Notes: generated by a model from the sequence alone, not told the origin. DNA of 64,000 nucleotides from Wolbachia endosymbiont of Ctenocephalides felis wCfeT (GCF_012277295.1 NZ_CP051156.1:930001-994000); one strand, 5' to 3'; positions 9,025-19,004 are shown, counted from the first letter of the stretch. Numbers and translations: made by a program.

Positions 9025-9436
9025 TAGCTACCTGCTGCACTCTCTTCTTCATTTTTACTTTGTTTGCGCTTTGGTAATCATGAATAGCGGCATTGATAGC
9101 ATCCTCAGCAAGCACTGAACAGTGTATCTTTACTGGTGGTAAGGATAATTCTTCTACTAATTGAGTGTTCTTAATCTTTTTTACATCATCAATTGTCTTT
9201 CCTTTAATCATCTCTGTTAGCAAGGAGCTTGAGGCAATTGCAGAACCACAACCGAAAGTCTTAAACTTTGCATCTTTGATAATACCGCTATCACTTACTT
9301 TTATTTGTAGCTTCATCACATCACCACACGAAGGCTCACCAACAAGACCGGTACCAACATTTGGGTCATCTTTATCCAAAGAACCAACATTTCTTGGATT
9401 TTCATAATGATCTAAAATCTTTTCATTATAACTCAT
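9017..9436 (-). CDS. iscU: Fe-S cluster scaffold IscU
   Basis: The scaffold on which IscS-derived sulfur and iron are assembled. The three ligand cysteines are visible in EPSCGDV, FGCGSAIASSS and VKIHCSVLAEDAI, with the HscA-recognition LPPVK motif just before the last. I chose the internal ATG (MSYNEKILDHYENPRNVG), which matches the family start; an ATG four codons upstream at 9448 is possible. It is first in the visible cluster: iscR and iscS are absent here. Confidence 0.95.
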   Translation of the reverse strand: MSYNEKILDHYENPRNVGSLDKDDPNVGTGLVGEPSCGDVMKLQIKVSDSGIIKDAKFKTFGCGSAIASSSLLTEMIKGKTIDDVKKIKNTQLVEELSLPPVKIHCSVLAEDAINAAIHDYQSANKVKMKKRVQQVANE

Positions 9437-9564
9437 AAAACTATCCATGAACTACTACTTGACATTATAACATATTTAGGCTGAGAACCAAAGTGTAAAT
9501 TAAACTAATATACTAACAAAAAAAACATACTATAATAAATTTCAGTGGCTCAGCAAACATTTTT
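9437..9564. promoter_or_regulatory. Divergent promoter region between iscU and the MFS gene
   Basis: This 128-bp AT-rich spacer must hold the promoters for the minus-strand isc operon and the plus-strand transporter. A TTGACATTATAACAT-like stretch lies on the plus strand near 9460, but its spacing is not that of a clean -35/-10 pair. No IscR-type palindrome was recognised. Confidence 0.35.
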
Positions 9565-10755
9565 GTGACAATACAAAATCTTATATCGCTTATTGTAATA
9601 CTTTGCGTAGCAGTTGTTGATATGGCAACCGACTTATATTCAGTTGCGCTACCAAGCATTGCCCACTATTTTAATGTAGAAGGCAGTACAGTTCAGCTTA
9701 CAATTAGCTTAAATCTGCTGGGGTTTTCGATTTCTGGGTTAATTTACGGTCCACTATCAGACCATTATGGCAGGCGGCGAATATTGCTAATTGGTATGGT
9801 AATTTTTACTGTAGCAAGTATTTTATGTTGCATCACCGAAGATATTAAGCTTTTAATACTTACTCGCTTTATACAGGGAGCTGGTGGTGGTGTTGCAGGT
9901 GTTGTTGGATATGCAACAATAAGAGATATGCACTCTGGTAGTGATTACTCAAGAGCAGCTTCAAAATTAAATATGGTTGTAGCTCTCTCACCTGGAGTTG
10001 CTCCAGTAGTTGGCAGTTACATCATTGCTTATGGTTATCACTGGAAATTTTTATTTATTATTACATCAATAGCAGCAGTGATTATGCTTGGTTTGATTTA
10101 TTTTAAGCTACAAGAAACGTTAACTATAAGCAAGAAGAAAATCAGCATAATAACTGTGATTATCAACATGTTTAAGCAATACATATTGGTATTTAACAAT
10201 TATCGTTTTCTTGGATTTTCAATTATCCATGGTCTAACTTTCATGTGGCTATGGGCATACATTGCAAACTACCCATTCATATTTGAATCTATGAAAATTG
10301 AAGTTAAGTATTTCGGCTATTTCATATCAATCATAGTTATATTTTACATAATAGGTACTTTAATCAACAGAAAATACGTCCCTAAGCTGGGAGTGAGTAA
10401 GATGTTAACTATAGGTTTAATTTTACCAATCATATCTGACTGTTTGCTAGTATGCCTTTACTTAACAGATAAGTTAAACATATTAACTCTCGTATTATGT
10501 TGGATTCCAAACAATATTGGGCTTGCATTAATAATAAGCAATAATATGACATCTGCACTAGAAACAATCGAGGATATAGGGCTTGGTAGTGCAATTATCT
10601 CATTTTGCAACACAACATTTGGAGCTGTTGGAATATATATAGTAGGGGAATTTTTTTCCTACGGCATTTTAGCCAATTTTATATTGACAATAGTATGTTC
10701 CATACTTGCAGCTATAATGTTTAAAATGCTATCTCTTTCCAAAATGAGGAGATAG
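9565..10755 (+). CDS. MFS transporter, Bcr/CflA drug-efflux type
   Basis: A 396-residue inner-membrane proton antiporter with 12 predicted helices. The first loop has the MFS signature GPLSDHYGRRRILLIG (about residues 65-80), and ATDLYSVALPSIAHYF in helix 1 is typical of the Bcr/CflA subfamily. The start is GTG. The gene stands alone between two minus-strand units. Substrate cannot be inferred; in Rickettsiales these genes may export metabolites rather than drugs. Confidence 0.88.
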   Translation: MTIQNLISLIVILCVAVVDMATDLYSVALPSIAHYFNVEGSTVQLTISLNLLGFSISGLIYGPLSDHYGRRRILLIGMVIFTVASILCCITEDIKLLILTRFIQGAGGGVAGVVGYATIRDMHSGSDYSRAASKLNMVVALSPGVAPVVGSYIIAYGYHWKFLFIITSIAAVIMLGLIYFKLQETLTISKKKISIITVIINMFKQYILVFNNYRFLGFSIIHGLTFMWLWAYIANYPFIFESMKIEVKYFGYFISIIVIFYIIGTLINRKYVPKLGVSKMLTIGLILPIISDCLLVCLYLTDKLNILTLVLCWIPNNIGLALIISNNMTSALETIEDIGLGSAIISFCNTTFGAVGIYIVGEFFSYGILANFILTIVCSILAAIMFKMLSLSKMRR

Positions 10756-11199
10756 CTACATATGGCAATAGGCTTCACTGCATGCTACTCTGCTAGTTGA
10801 TGGAGTCTGAGTCATTGAACCATCTATCTCTCTTTGAATAGTAGAATCAGAAAGCCAGTAATTCAAACTTGTTTTTAGAATGCGCAGAGAGATTTTATCC
10901 CAAATACACCATAGAGAAGAAAAGAATGCAACAAATGCTCCTGTATAAAGCACCATATTTGGCACATAGCTTTTATTTAGGTCAGAAATGTTACTAATTC
11001 TATACAACTTCTCACATGATAAAGACGCACATACAAGGCATAAACCAACAATAAATTCTTTCAATGATAGATTCTTACTTTGCTTATGAATTTTTATTTC
11101 TTTAGGAAAGTTGAGTTCAAAAAATGCCTCACTGAGAAGTGCTTTTACCTTATCATTGTTATATAAAGCGGATGTATCACAATCATTTGCTTTTTTCAT
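10756..11199 (-). CDS. Hypothetical membrane protein (147 aa)
   Basis: Not recognised. It has a charged N-terminal half, two hydrophobic segments (about residues 50-65 and 82-102) and a Ser/Thr-rich tail ending near SEAYCHM. It ends exactly next to the convergent MFS gene stop. The ATG at 11199 has no ribosome site, and the same frame stays open upstream to 11372, so the real gene may be longer or a 5'-truncated relic. The motif TGAFVAFFSSL loosely resembles SGAIGLFSSLL in the IS-split gene at 12559, suggesting an old paralogue pair (weak). Confidence 0.5.
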   Translation of the reverse strand: MKKANDCDTSALYNNDKVKALLSEAFFELNFPKEIKIHKQSKNLSLKEFIVGLCLVCASLSCEKLYRISNISDLNKSYVPNMVLYTGAFVAFFSSLWCIWDKISLRILKTSLNYWLSDSTIQREIDGSMTQTPSTSRVACSEAYCHM

Positions 11200-11401
11200 T
11201 ATATTAGAGATATTTTTAATATGCCAACTTCTTATATGTAGAGGGCAGGCATACGGAGTGTGGTGTGTATAACTGCTAATTCGTATTAAAAGCTCACTTG
11301 CAACTGCATTAATTTCGTGCTCTTTAAATAGGTTTATTGCGTTGTATGTTAGTAGAAATTTCCAGCTTGTTTATATCAGTAAGAGTTTTACGGTTTATTA
11401 A

Positions 11402-12256
11402 GAAGGTGTCTGCAAACTCAAGAATTAGCTAATTTAGTAAGCATAATAGTAGTCATATTAAAGAAAATATTGGTTTCCGAAGTTTGAGGAGAATGCTCAT
11501 AATCCTTACTCATACGCCTAAAATTGGAAAGCCAAGCAAAAGTTCTTTCAACAATCCAACGCTTCGGTATAACCTCAAATCCCGCAATATTAGGAGCTTT
11601 TTTTGCTATTGTAAATAAACATCCTGTTTTTATTAAGCATCTGTTTTTAAGGTTACCTGTGTATCCTTGATCAGCAAAAAACCTCTGTAATGTTGGTATT
11701 TTTTGTTTTGCTTTTACCAGAAGATCTAAAGCTCCCTCGCGGTCTTGGATGCTTGCACTGTGTACATCTGCCGTAATCACGAGTCCTAGCGTGTCTACAA
11801 TAATATGCCGTTTTCGACCTTTTATTTTCTTGCCAGCATCGTAACCTCTGGCCCCCCTTTTTGAGTCGTTTTTACTGATTGGCTGTCAATTATTCCAACT
11901 GATGGTGTGGCTCTTTTACCAACTACCTCCCTTACTTTTTTTACTAAAATATCGTGTATTTCTTGCCATTTTCCAGTGTTTTTTAGTCGTGTGTTCCAAC
12001 TGTAAATTGTCTTCCATGGTGGGAAATCCTTAGGTAATTGTCTCCATTGGCAGCCTGTTCTCATTACGTACCTTATTGCATTAATAATTGTTCTAATATC
12101 GTGTTTTCTTGGTCTACCTGTCTTTTTTGGCTCAAAATATGGCTTTAAAATTTCCCATTCACTGTCTTTTATGTCACTTGGATACATGTTAAAGTTATCC
12201 TTGTATCACATAATTGTCCTTTTTTCTACTTTTCTACATACTTTGCAGACACCTTC
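11402..12256 (-). mobile_element. IS5-family (IS427-like) element, copy 1, 855 bp with TAA target duplication
   Basis: The terminal inverted repeat is GAAGGTGTCTGCAAA at 11402 and its complement ending at 12256. Both sides are bordered by TAA, the 3-bp TNA duplication expected of the IS427 group. The intact duplication indicates simple insertion without later rearrangement. Confidence 0.93.
11418..12187 (-). CDS. IS427-like transposase, two frames joined by -1 frameshift
   Basis: The first frame (12187 to 11822, 121 aa) has the N-terminal domain MYPSDIKDSEWEIL and the first catalytic Asp in GIIDSQSVKTT. It ends just after an A5G6 run. The second frame continues with GYDAGKKIKGRKRHIIVD, the second Asp in FADQGYTG and the Glu in IVERTFAWLSNF. 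A -1 slip on the G run yields one DDE protein, the usual arrangement in this group. The copy at 53843 has the same slippery run, so it is a programmed site rather than decay. Confidence 0.9.
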
Positions 12257-12690
12257 TAAGGAAGACGCAAAAGTTGTTAATGCACCTAAAGACGATATTG
12301 CAACGGAACCATTTTTAAAAAATATTGGCATAAGCAGAGAAGAAAACAAGCCTATCGCCCCAGAAAAAAATGCATAAGTCGACAAAGATAAATGCTCTTG
12401 CTTTAGCTTGATACTTTTAGTTCTTTGACCATCAAGGATTATGCCTTTTGCTAGCACTTTCACTTGGTTGAGTTGCGTAACACTCATCCGCGAGAGCACA
12501 TGATCACAATAAGGTTTGTCGTGCTTTTCAATCCATAATTCTATATATTTATTTGCCATGTTTACCTCACAACTATTATACTACTTTCCATAATTTATTA
12601 GAATTATTAAAATATAGTTTAGATCTGCGGTTTACATTCAAATTTTATTTCATATCATCATAAGTATTACTCAATGTTAAGGAGCCAATT

Positions 12691-13248
12691 ATGGCAGTCA
12701 TGCCAGACAAATGGATAAGAGAAAAAGCTGAAAATTCTAGAATGATAGAGCCTTTTGTGGATCATAAAAACAGCAAAGGTGTTATATCTTTTGGGTTGTC
12801 ATCTTATGGATATGATGCAAGAGTAGGTAATAAATTTAAGATTTTCACCAATGTCAATTCAGCTATTGTAGATCCTAAAGATTTTTCCGAAAATAGCTTC
12901 ATAGATAAGGAAACTGATGTATGCATAATTCCTCCAAATAGTTTTGCGCTTGCAAGCACAGTTGAATATTTCCGCATACCAAGAGATGTACTTGTTATCT
13001 GTGTTGGCAAATCAACTTATGCGAGATGTGGAATTATAGTCAATGTTACTCCTTTAGAGCCTGGATGGGAAGGTCATGTTACATTAGAATTTTCGAACAC
13101 TACACCACTTCCCGCAAAAATCTATGCTAATGAAGGAGCGTGCCAGTTTGTGTTTTTAAGTGGTGAAAGTGAGTGTGAAAAATCATATGACGATATGAAG
13201 GGAAAGTATATGAATCAACATGGAATTACTTTGCCGCTAGTGAAGTAG
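12691..13248 (+). CDS. dcd: dCTP deaminase
   Basis: A 185-residue trimeric enzyme converting dCTP to dUTP for thymidylate synthesis. Family motifs are present: [12 protein letters not shown], the catalytic region [30 protein letters not shown], and the Gln-containing C-terminal lid ([10 protein letters not shown]). The ATG has a strong AAGGAG site 8 nt upstream. Length matches the family. It is monocistronic or read together with bamD, about 80 bp downstream. Confidence 0.96.
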   Translation: MAVMPDKWIREKAENSRMIEPFVDHKNSKGVISFGLSSYGYDARVGNKFKIFTNVNSAIVDPKDFSENSFIDKETDVCIIPPNSFALASTVEYFRIPRDVLVICVGKSTYARCGIIVNVTPLEPGWEGHVTLEFSNTTPLPAKIYANEGACQFVFLSGESECEKSYDDMKGKYMNQHGITLPLVK

Positions 13249-13331
13249 TCCCTTATCAAATATTCCTGTTTAAAAATTTATTTATTTAGATAGTATTTAG
13301 ATCTATACTTTATCTTTTGCCTTAAAAATCT

Positions 13332-14033
13332 ATGTACAAATTTATAGTTGCGTGTTTTATCCTAACAATCTGCTCATTTACACAATTGTACGCAGATTTT
13401 GACATTCCTCCTGAAAAAAGTGAATCCGAGCTATATGAGGAATCAGTGAAGCTTTTTGATAACAAGCAATATAAGCAGGCTATAAGAGCATTCCAAAAAA
13501 TTGAGGACTTATACCCCTTTTCCTACTGGGCAATGAAGGCAAAATTGTTATCTGGTGTTTCAAGTTATAACATGGGTGACTATAGTAGAGCTGCAAGTAG
13601 TATGGACGATTACATACAAATTTACTCAAATGGTGAAGATTTGCCATATGTATATTACTTGAGAGTATCGTCTTATTACATGCAAATTAATAAAGCAGAT
13701 CTTGGACAACAAATCGCATATAAGACTCTAGAGCTTGCCACAGAATACATTAATCTTTTCCCTGAAAGCCAATACGCAAATGAAATACAAGAAAAAGTGG
13801 AGTTAGTTACAGAGCATATTTTAACAAAAGAATATTCAATTGGTCAATTTTATCTAAGGCGCGGTGAATATTTGGCAGCAATTAAGCGTTTCCAAAATAT
13901 AGTAAATTATAACAATCCTAATTACTTGCCTAAATCTATTAACAATTTGATAGTGGCTTACTCCGCCCTTGGCCTTGATTTAGAAGTTAAGCAGTATGAG
14001 AGTATGTTAGAAGAACTGCAGCTTGCATCCTAA
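13332..14033 (+). CDS. bamD: Outer-membrane assembly factor BamD (ComL), without lipobox Cys
   Basis: A 233-residue periplasmic TPR protein of the BAM complex that inserts outer-membrane beta barrels. It has an N-terminal signal segment (1-20) and TPR-like repeats: ESVKLFDNKQYKQAIRAFQKI (pieces at about 36-56), the YSRAASSMDDYI region and a C-terminal RRGEYLAAIKRFQ repeat. BamD is normally a lipoprotein, but the only Cys residues lie inside the hydrophobic segment, and the cleavage region reads QLYADFD, so acylation is doubtful. The surface antigens at 27208 and 27909 are plausible clients. Confidence 0.88.
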   Translation: MYKFIVACFILTICSFTQLYADFDIPPEKSESELYEESVKLFDNKQYKQAIRAFQKIEDLYPFSYWAMKAKLLSGVSSYNMGDYSRAASSMDDYIQIYSNGEDLPYVYYLRVSSYYMQINKADLGQQIAYKTLELATEYINLFPESQYANEIQEKVELVTEHILTKEYSIGQFYLRRGEYLAAIKRFQNIVNYNNPNYLPKSINNLIVAYSALGLDLEVKQYESMLEELQLAS

Positions 14034-14043
14034 ATTTTATGCA

Positions 14044-14488
14044 CTAAAGGTTCATTTGATAACAGAGATAATCCAGCATATTAAGATAGCTATCGCTTAA
14101 CATGAATGGATAAATGCTATAGCCTTCTACCTGAATATTGCCCTCATGCTTTTCAATTTTAATATCTAAATCTTGAGGATTATAGCTACGCCCAAGGTGG
14201 TGGTTCACATAATGAAACTGATCCCCATCAAAATAGCCAAATTCATCAACTAAAGTGCCTATCTTTCTATTCTCTGCATTTTCATATATATGAGCTTTAT
14301 AATTTTCAAAAGATTGCCCTTCAAGCTGTCCTTTTTTTATCGCAAATAACTGTGTATTCCCATGATAGTAATGCTTGCTTAAATCAATATTTACTGCATC
14401 TTTCATGCATTTTAAGTCTATGTATTTATATTCTCTTGGTAGATTTGCATATTCTGGATCATATTTTTTATAATCAAAAAATAAATTT
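14044..14488 (-). CDS. Hypothetical protein, N terminus removed by IS66 copy 3
   Basis: About 147 residues of an unrecognised protein rich in Tyr and Asp remain. The apparent start ATG lies in the IS66 terminal repeat (ATGGATAC), so the element both truncates the gene and supplies a start. No membrane segment is visible. It may be the C-terminal half of the gene whose first part ends at 15951 on the other side of the element: same strand and correct order. The absence of an 8-bp duplication leaves this open. Confidence 0.5.
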
Positions 14489-15950
14489 GTATCCATTCAG
14501 GTGTATGGCTTAAGAAGCAATAGCCAGTAGGTTTTGAAAAGGATTTAACTTCTTTTGCCTCCAAGTCAAGTACAATGAAATTATCCTCTCAAGAAACATA
14601 TTTCCCCGTTTCGATTGTGTAAAATATGAAACTTTTCGGTAAACAACGTAATGCCGAATCTGTCGCTCAGCATAGTTGTTTGTCAGTGGAATATTTTCTG
14701 GATCGTCCAAAAATTTCCACATCATCAGATCCGATTTCATGATATTTTTTGCTACTCGAGACGCTCCAATTGCCTCGGGTAAATTTGATATATTCTTTAA
14801 GTAATATCTCGTTCGCTTGCGTAATTTTCTTGCTCTTCTTATGAACCTTAATGTGTCTATTTCATCCTTTAACAGAGCTTTTTTCAATGCAAATAATTCA
14901 GTAGCAACATTCCTTAAATAATACCCCAAAACTTTCACTTCGCTATTCCAACTATGAGACAACCTTTCAAAATCTCTTGCTAAATGTGCCCAACAGACCT
15001 GCCTTTTCTTGCTGGAAAAGTAGTTGTAAGCTGCATATCTGTCGGTCACTACTAGGTTGTTATTCTTTCCAAATTTACTATTTTCCAGGACTTTCATCCC
15101 CTCTTGACTCTGTCAATTTGATCACACTTCCTATTTTGCTCGCAAACATCCAGCACCAGCCCTGTTTACCTTTGTTGTAATGGCTAGTTTCATCGATATG
15201 TAAAATTTTGCTCTTGCTTACCTCTTCCTCAATTTGCTCATATGCTTCTTGGCATTTTTCTGCCACTCTAGCCTCGCTATTTGATACACTACCGACGCTG
15301 ATATCCAGGTTGAAAATGTCCTTTATAATATTTGCCACTTCTTTTTTCGAATTCTTGTAAAATCCACTTAATGCTGTAATTACTGACTTAACTCTTGGAC
15401 CAAATGTGTCCGCAGTTACTCCTTCTTGTAGCTTGCTACTTTTTCTTTTTCCACATCTTTTGCAACGTCCATGCTCTAGTTGATATTCAACTACATACGG
15501 CTTGATTTCCGGCAAATCGACCTTTTGATGAGTATACGGATCTTTTGATACCGCAATTTCTCCTCCGCACTCACACGTATTGGGCAGTTCTATTTTTACC
15601 ATCTCATCTGCCTCCATTTTAGGGCGGTAACTGCCTTTATGTCCAACCTGTGCTCCTACTTTCCTGTCACTTTTTGGCTTATTTTCCCTCATCTTATATA
15701 ATTCTTTGGAGCTTGGTATAGATGAATTTTTTGAACTTAAGCCAAGCCTTTCTTTTAACTCAGCGTTTTCGATCCTTAGCGCTTTATTTTCTGCTTTAAG
15801 CTCTTCTATTTTTGTTTCTAACTTTTCTATAGTCTGCTTAAACTTTTGCAAAATTCTAAAAGATCAACCATATTACCTCACAGCCACTCTAGTTTACCTT
15901 TTTAGCATTCCTTGTCTACTCTTTATTTTACCGCCCGGCTGAATGGATAC
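14489..15950 (-). mobile_element. IS66-family element, copy 3 (1462 bp, frameshifted)
   Basis: It has complete ends but is one base longer than the reference because of an extra C in the run at about 15097. Flanks are ataaattt (left) and ctttcttt (right), so no duplication. Both sides abut truncated minus-strand genes. Confidence 0.94.
14510..15851 (-). pseudogene. IS66 transposase inactivated by +1 frameshift
   Basis: The N-terminal part (15851-15078, 257 aa) carries D220 and ends at SRGDESPGK. The C-terminal part (15097-14510) carries D270 and E395. The break is CCCC instead of CCC in the sequence encoding SRGMKVLE. The first residues are MQKF rather than MRKF. This copy cannot make a full transposase but could be mobilised in trans. 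Confidence 0.9.
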
Positions 15951-16117
15951 CTTTCTTTTTGAGATAACTCAGTAACAACAGGCCCTGCTGCTTCCTTATC
16001 AACCACTTTGCTCTCTGCACTAAAAGGACTAGCAGGAAAGTCAGGAGCAACAGACCCTGCCACTTCACTCTCCGCTCTAAAAGGTCTAATAAAGAAATCC
16101 GTTATGGTTATAAGCAT
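15951..16117 (-). CDS. Hypothetical protein N-terminal fragment, cut by IS66 copy 3
   Basis: Some 55 native residues remain before reading enters the IS66 end. Two related segments, PFRAESEVAGSV and PFSAESKVVDKE, form an imperfect internal repeat. It begins 5 bp after the stop of the gene at 16123-16641 with an AGAGAG-type site, so the two form an operon. Not recognised; the low-complexity Pro/Ser/Glu composition resembles secreted effector linkers (inference). Confidence 0.45.
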
Positions 16118-16122
16118 GTTTC

Positions 16123-16641
16123 TTACTCTCTGGAAAGCCCAATTTCTCTCTTTGGTGCCGATGGCCCTGATACACCAAGAGAATCTGCATTTTGTTCTTC
16201 TTTATCAAAATACTTACTGAACGATTCAGAGTTCATTCCAAATTCATCAATACTTTGGCTCATAGGATCCAAAGGTGATTTATTGGTATTATCTCGCTCA
16301 GATCCCCTGTCTTGAATAGACTTAAGTCTCTTTTGAACCTCAACTAAATAAGGATTCAAAGGTGATTCATTCTTAGGCTCAGGCTCTATGTTTACATGCT
16401 TAAGTCCCTTTCTAATCTCAGCTTGCTTCTTTTCAATGGAAGTTTCATCCATATCCTTAGGTAAAACCTCTTTTTCCATGTTTCCATTAAAAATTCTGTC
16501 ATATCCTGCAACTATTGGCATAGCTAATCTAGTGAAAAGCCCTACTTTATCGACAATAGAAATAGGTGTCTCAATACCAGAACTTTTTATCCTTTTTTTC
16601 GCATTTAATTCTCTTATACTCGCAAGCATAAACTTCTCCAT
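16123..16641 (-). CDS. Hypothetical hydrophilic protein (172 aa)
   Basis: Not recognised. The protein is charged and has one weakly hydrophobic stretch (about 28-48). A repeated motif, ESPLNPYLVEVQKRLKSI and later KSPLDPMSQSIDEFG, suggests short internal duplication (SPLxP). No signal peptide. It is first in a two-gene unit with the truncated gene at 15951-16117. A type IV secretion substrate is possible by composition only. Confidence 0.5.
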   Translation of the reverse strand: MEKFMLASIRELNAKKRIKSSGIETPISIVDKVGLFTRLAMPIVAGYDRIFNGNMEKEVLPKDMDETSIEKKQAEIRKGLKHVNIEPEPKNESPLNPYLVEVQKRLKSIQDRGSERDNTNKSPLDPMSQSIDEFGMNSESFSKYFDKEEQNADSLGVSGPSAPKREIGLSRE

Positions 16642-16796
16642 TAATTAAACAATATAGTTAAATTTTAAACCATATTATTTGGTGTATAATTAAATGAGAT
16701 TTCTACTTTGAATAGAAGTATTGCATATTAATAGAAAATCAACATCTTATACCACTTTTCGTATATCATAACTGTACAGACATTTAGAGAATTATG

Positions 16797-18029
16797 CTAT
16801 AATGCCTGTACAAGAGTTTTCACCTTATCACAAGCAACTGTTTTTTCTTCACCTGTATCCATATTTTTTACTTTAATGACATTGCTACCCAACTCTTCAT
16901 CCCCAAAGATCAATGCAATTTTAGCGTTGGCTTGATTCGCTTTTTTCATGCGATTTTTAAGTGCTCCGCTGTACTCGTAATTTATGTGCAAACCACTCCT
17001 GCGTAATTCATTTGCAAGCGTTGTAGCATACTCTTCCGCCTTCTCTCCAATTGGAATGAGGTAAATAGGTCTTGTTTCTTCTGGGGCATAGTTAATTAAT
17101 TCCATTATGCGTTCAATACCACCTGCAAATCCTATTGCTGGAGTGTGCTTTCCACCTACTGAAGATACCAGATTATCGTATCTTCCTCCGGCAAAAATTG
17201 CTCCTTGTGCACCTAGATTTTCTGTAATAAATTCAAATACTGTATGGCAATAATAGTCTAAACCACGAACTAGTTTATTATTTACAGTATAAGGCACACC
17301 AAGGGCTGTTAATCTATTTAATATCTGCTCGAAGAAATTTGATGACTCCTTGGTATAATAATCGCTAATTTTAGGTGCATCAGAAATTATCGCTCTATCT
17401 CTTTCATCTTTGGAATCTAATATTCTGAGCGGATTTTTAATTAACCTATTTTGACTATCTTCTGATAAGTCATTTTGATACTTTTTAAAGTACAATACTA
17501 GTGCTTCTCTATATTGACTGATTGTCTCACCGTCACCTAGAGAGTTGATTTCAAGCTTTACACTGTTACCCATATCAAACTCAGTTAATAAGTGCTGAGC
17601 AAGCGATATTAGCTCAATATCAGCTTTTGGACTTTCTATACCAAAAACTTCAAAATTTATTTGATGAAACTGTCTTTGCCTTCCTCTTTGCGGCCTTTCA
17701 TAGCGAAACAGAGGTCCAGTTGAAAATAGCTTTAGTGGCGTTTGGAGTTTTTTTTCGACCAGCATACGAACAATTGCTGCAGTAAACTCAGGGCGTAGAG
17801 TTATGCTCTTTCCTCCTTTATCATCAAAGGTATACATTTCCTTAGTGATAATATCTGAGCCATCACCCAGGGTTTTTGTGAAAACTTCTGTATATTCAAA
17901 TATTGGAGTCTCAACCGGAGCAAAGCCATATAAATTGGAGATCTTACTTGCTACCTGCTGAACGTATTTAAATTTATACCATTCATCAAAGAGGAGGTCT
18001 TTTGTTCCTCTAACCGTTTGATTGGTCAT
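16797..18029 (-). CDS. hisS: Histidyl-tRNA synthetase
   Basis: A class II aminoacyl-tRNA synthetase of 410 residues from the ATG at 18029. The longer frame to 18128 overlaps nfuA by 100 bp and has no family match. Class II motif 2 region [15 protein letters not shown], histidine-specific motifs [14 protein letters not shown] and GGRYDNL, and motif 3 [12 protein letters not shown] are present; a C-terminal anticodon-binding domain follows ([15 protein letters not shown] onward). The start overlaps the nfuA stop as ATGA, indicating translational coupling. Confidence 0.96.
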   Translation of the reverse strand: MTNQTVRGTKDLLFDEWYKFKYVQQVASKISNLYGFAPVETPIFEYTEVFTKTLGDGSDIITKEMYTFDDKGGKSITLRPEFTAAIVRMLVEKKLQTPLKLFSTGPLFRYERPQRGRQRQFHQINFEVFGIESPKADIELISLAQHLLTEFDMGNSVKLEINSLGDGETISQYREALVLYFKKYQNDLSEDSQNRLIKNPLRILDSKDERDRAIISDAPKISDYYTKESSNFFEQILNRLTALGVPYTVNNKLVRGLDYYCHTVFEFITENLGAQGAIFAGGRYDNLVSSVGGKHTPAIGFAGGIERIMELINYAPEETRPIYLIPIGEKAEEYATTLANELRRSGLHINYEYSGALKNRMKKANQANAKIALIFGDEELGSNVIKVKNMDTGEEKTVACDKVKTLVQAL

Positions 18030-18589
18030 AGTGTGGTTTCTATACCTGCAATTTCTGGTATATGATAACTTAACATGTTTTGCACCCCTTGTTTTAGAGT
18101 AATTGCAGCACTTGGGCAGCCAGAGCAAGCACCCTGAAGCTGAACGTAAACTATTCCATCCTTATAGCCACGAAATTTAATATCACCACCATCTTGAGCT
18201 ACTGCAGGTTTAATATAACTTTCCATCAATTCTTTTATTCTGTTTACAATTTCTACATCACTTTCATCGAAAAATTCCTCATCTGGAATACTACTGCCTT
18301 CACCTTCCAGTGCTTTCCCACCTGAAGTAAAGTGCTCCATGATTGTGGTTAAGATTTCAACTTTTACTATGTCCCAGGTAACTTTTTCTGCTTTTGTAAC
18401 TGAGATAAAATCATGACCAAAAAACACTCTCATTACATGTTCTATCTGAAAAAGTTTTGCTGCCAATCTAGAATTTTCCACTTCGCCTGCGCTTGAGAAA
18501 TCGGCTGTTTCTCCTTCATTTAAAATGTCAAATCCAGGAAGAAATTTTAGCGTACTTGGATTTGGTGTCTCTTCAATTTGAATGAACAT
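18026..18589 (-). CDS. Fe-S carrier NfuA-like (Nfu_N + NifU C-terminal domain)
   Basis: A 187-residue protein. The N-terminal Nfu_N domain ([19 protein letters not shown]) and the C-terminal NifU-type domain with the Cys-x-x-Cys cluster ligand pair (C155, C158 in GACSGCPSA) are typical of mitochondrial and alphaproteobacterial Nfu1. It delivers 4Fe-4S clusters to targets such as lipoyl synthase. It precedes hisS in a two-gene operon, unlinked from the isc cluster at 9 kb. Confidence 0.93.
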   Translation of the reverse strand: MFIQIEETPNPSTLKFLPGFDILNEGETADFSSAGEVENSRLAAKLFQIEHVMRVFFGHDFISVTKAEKVTWDIVKVEILTTIMEHFTSGGKALEGEGSSIPDEEFFDESDVEIVNRIKELMESYIKPAVAQDGGDIKFRGYKDGIVYVQLQGACSGCPSAAITLKQGVQNMLSYHIPEIAGIETTL

Positions 18590-18650
18590 GTTATTTACCG
18601 TAGTAACTATAGTTGTTACTATTTAACCATAAAATAACAAAAAAATATAC

Positions 18651-19004
18651 ATGTCATTTATCTTTTTCTTTTTTGTAGGATTTATAATGATTACGTTTGT
18701 TTTACCTAGCGTTCTTGTTTTTTTCCTTTTTCTCACAAAAAGAAATAACATAAATTTCATGATGAATTCTATATTAAATAAATTTTTAAACGAATTTAAT
18801 GGTAGTAGGAGTCATAATTCCAGCAGTAGTAATATGTCCAGAGATGAAGCGCTAAAAATACTGGGATTAGACTCTGAAGTTAGTGAAGATGAAATCAATA
18901 AAGCATATCAAAAGTTAATGAAGTTAATTCACCCAGATAAGGGAGGTTCAGAGTATTTTGCACAAAAATTGAATGCAGCGCGCGATAAACTGCTGAAGAA
19001 GTAA
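18651..19004 (+). CDS. Membrane-anchored J-domain protein
   Basis: A 117-residue protein with a hydrophobic N-terminal anchor (about 3-28), a polar Ser/Asn linker (51-62) and a J domain (62-117) with HPD at 94-96. The order matches the Tim14/Pam18-like membrane DnaJ proteins widespread in alphaproteobacteria. It would recruit Hsp70 to the membrane. It is divergent from nfuA and followed by a terminator hairpin at 19054. Confidence 0.85.
   Translation: MSFIFFFFVGFIMITFVLPSVLVFFLFLTKRNNINFMMNSILNKFLNEFNGSRSHNSSSSNMSRDEALKILGLDSEVSEDEINKAYQKLMKLIHPDKGGSEYFAQKLNAARDKLLKK

Larger units (their letters stand above)
11324..12559 (-). pseudogene. Small membrane protein gene split by an IS427-like element
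   Basis: The start is the ATG at 12559 with a GAGGTAAAC-type site. Coding runs to 12257, is interrupted by the 855-bp element, and resumes to a TAA at 11324-11326. Removing the element and one TAA/TTA duplication restores one frame across SSL|INRKTLTDINK and gives a protein of about 126 residues. It has a charged N-terminal half and two adjacent hydrophobic helices (about 62-80 and 85-100). The family is not recognised. With the IS present, the ORF runs on into the element and ends at VEKRTIM. Confidence 0.7.

Noticed and set aside
11418..12187. Treating the IS427-like transposase as a pseudogene because of its two frames
   Set aside because: Both copies carry the same A5G6 slippery run, consistent with programmed -1 frameshifting in this IS group.
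18030..18128. 33-residue N-terminal extension of hisS
   Set aside because: It overlaps nfuA, does not resemble the family, and the ATG at 18029 forms an ATGA coupling with nfuA.
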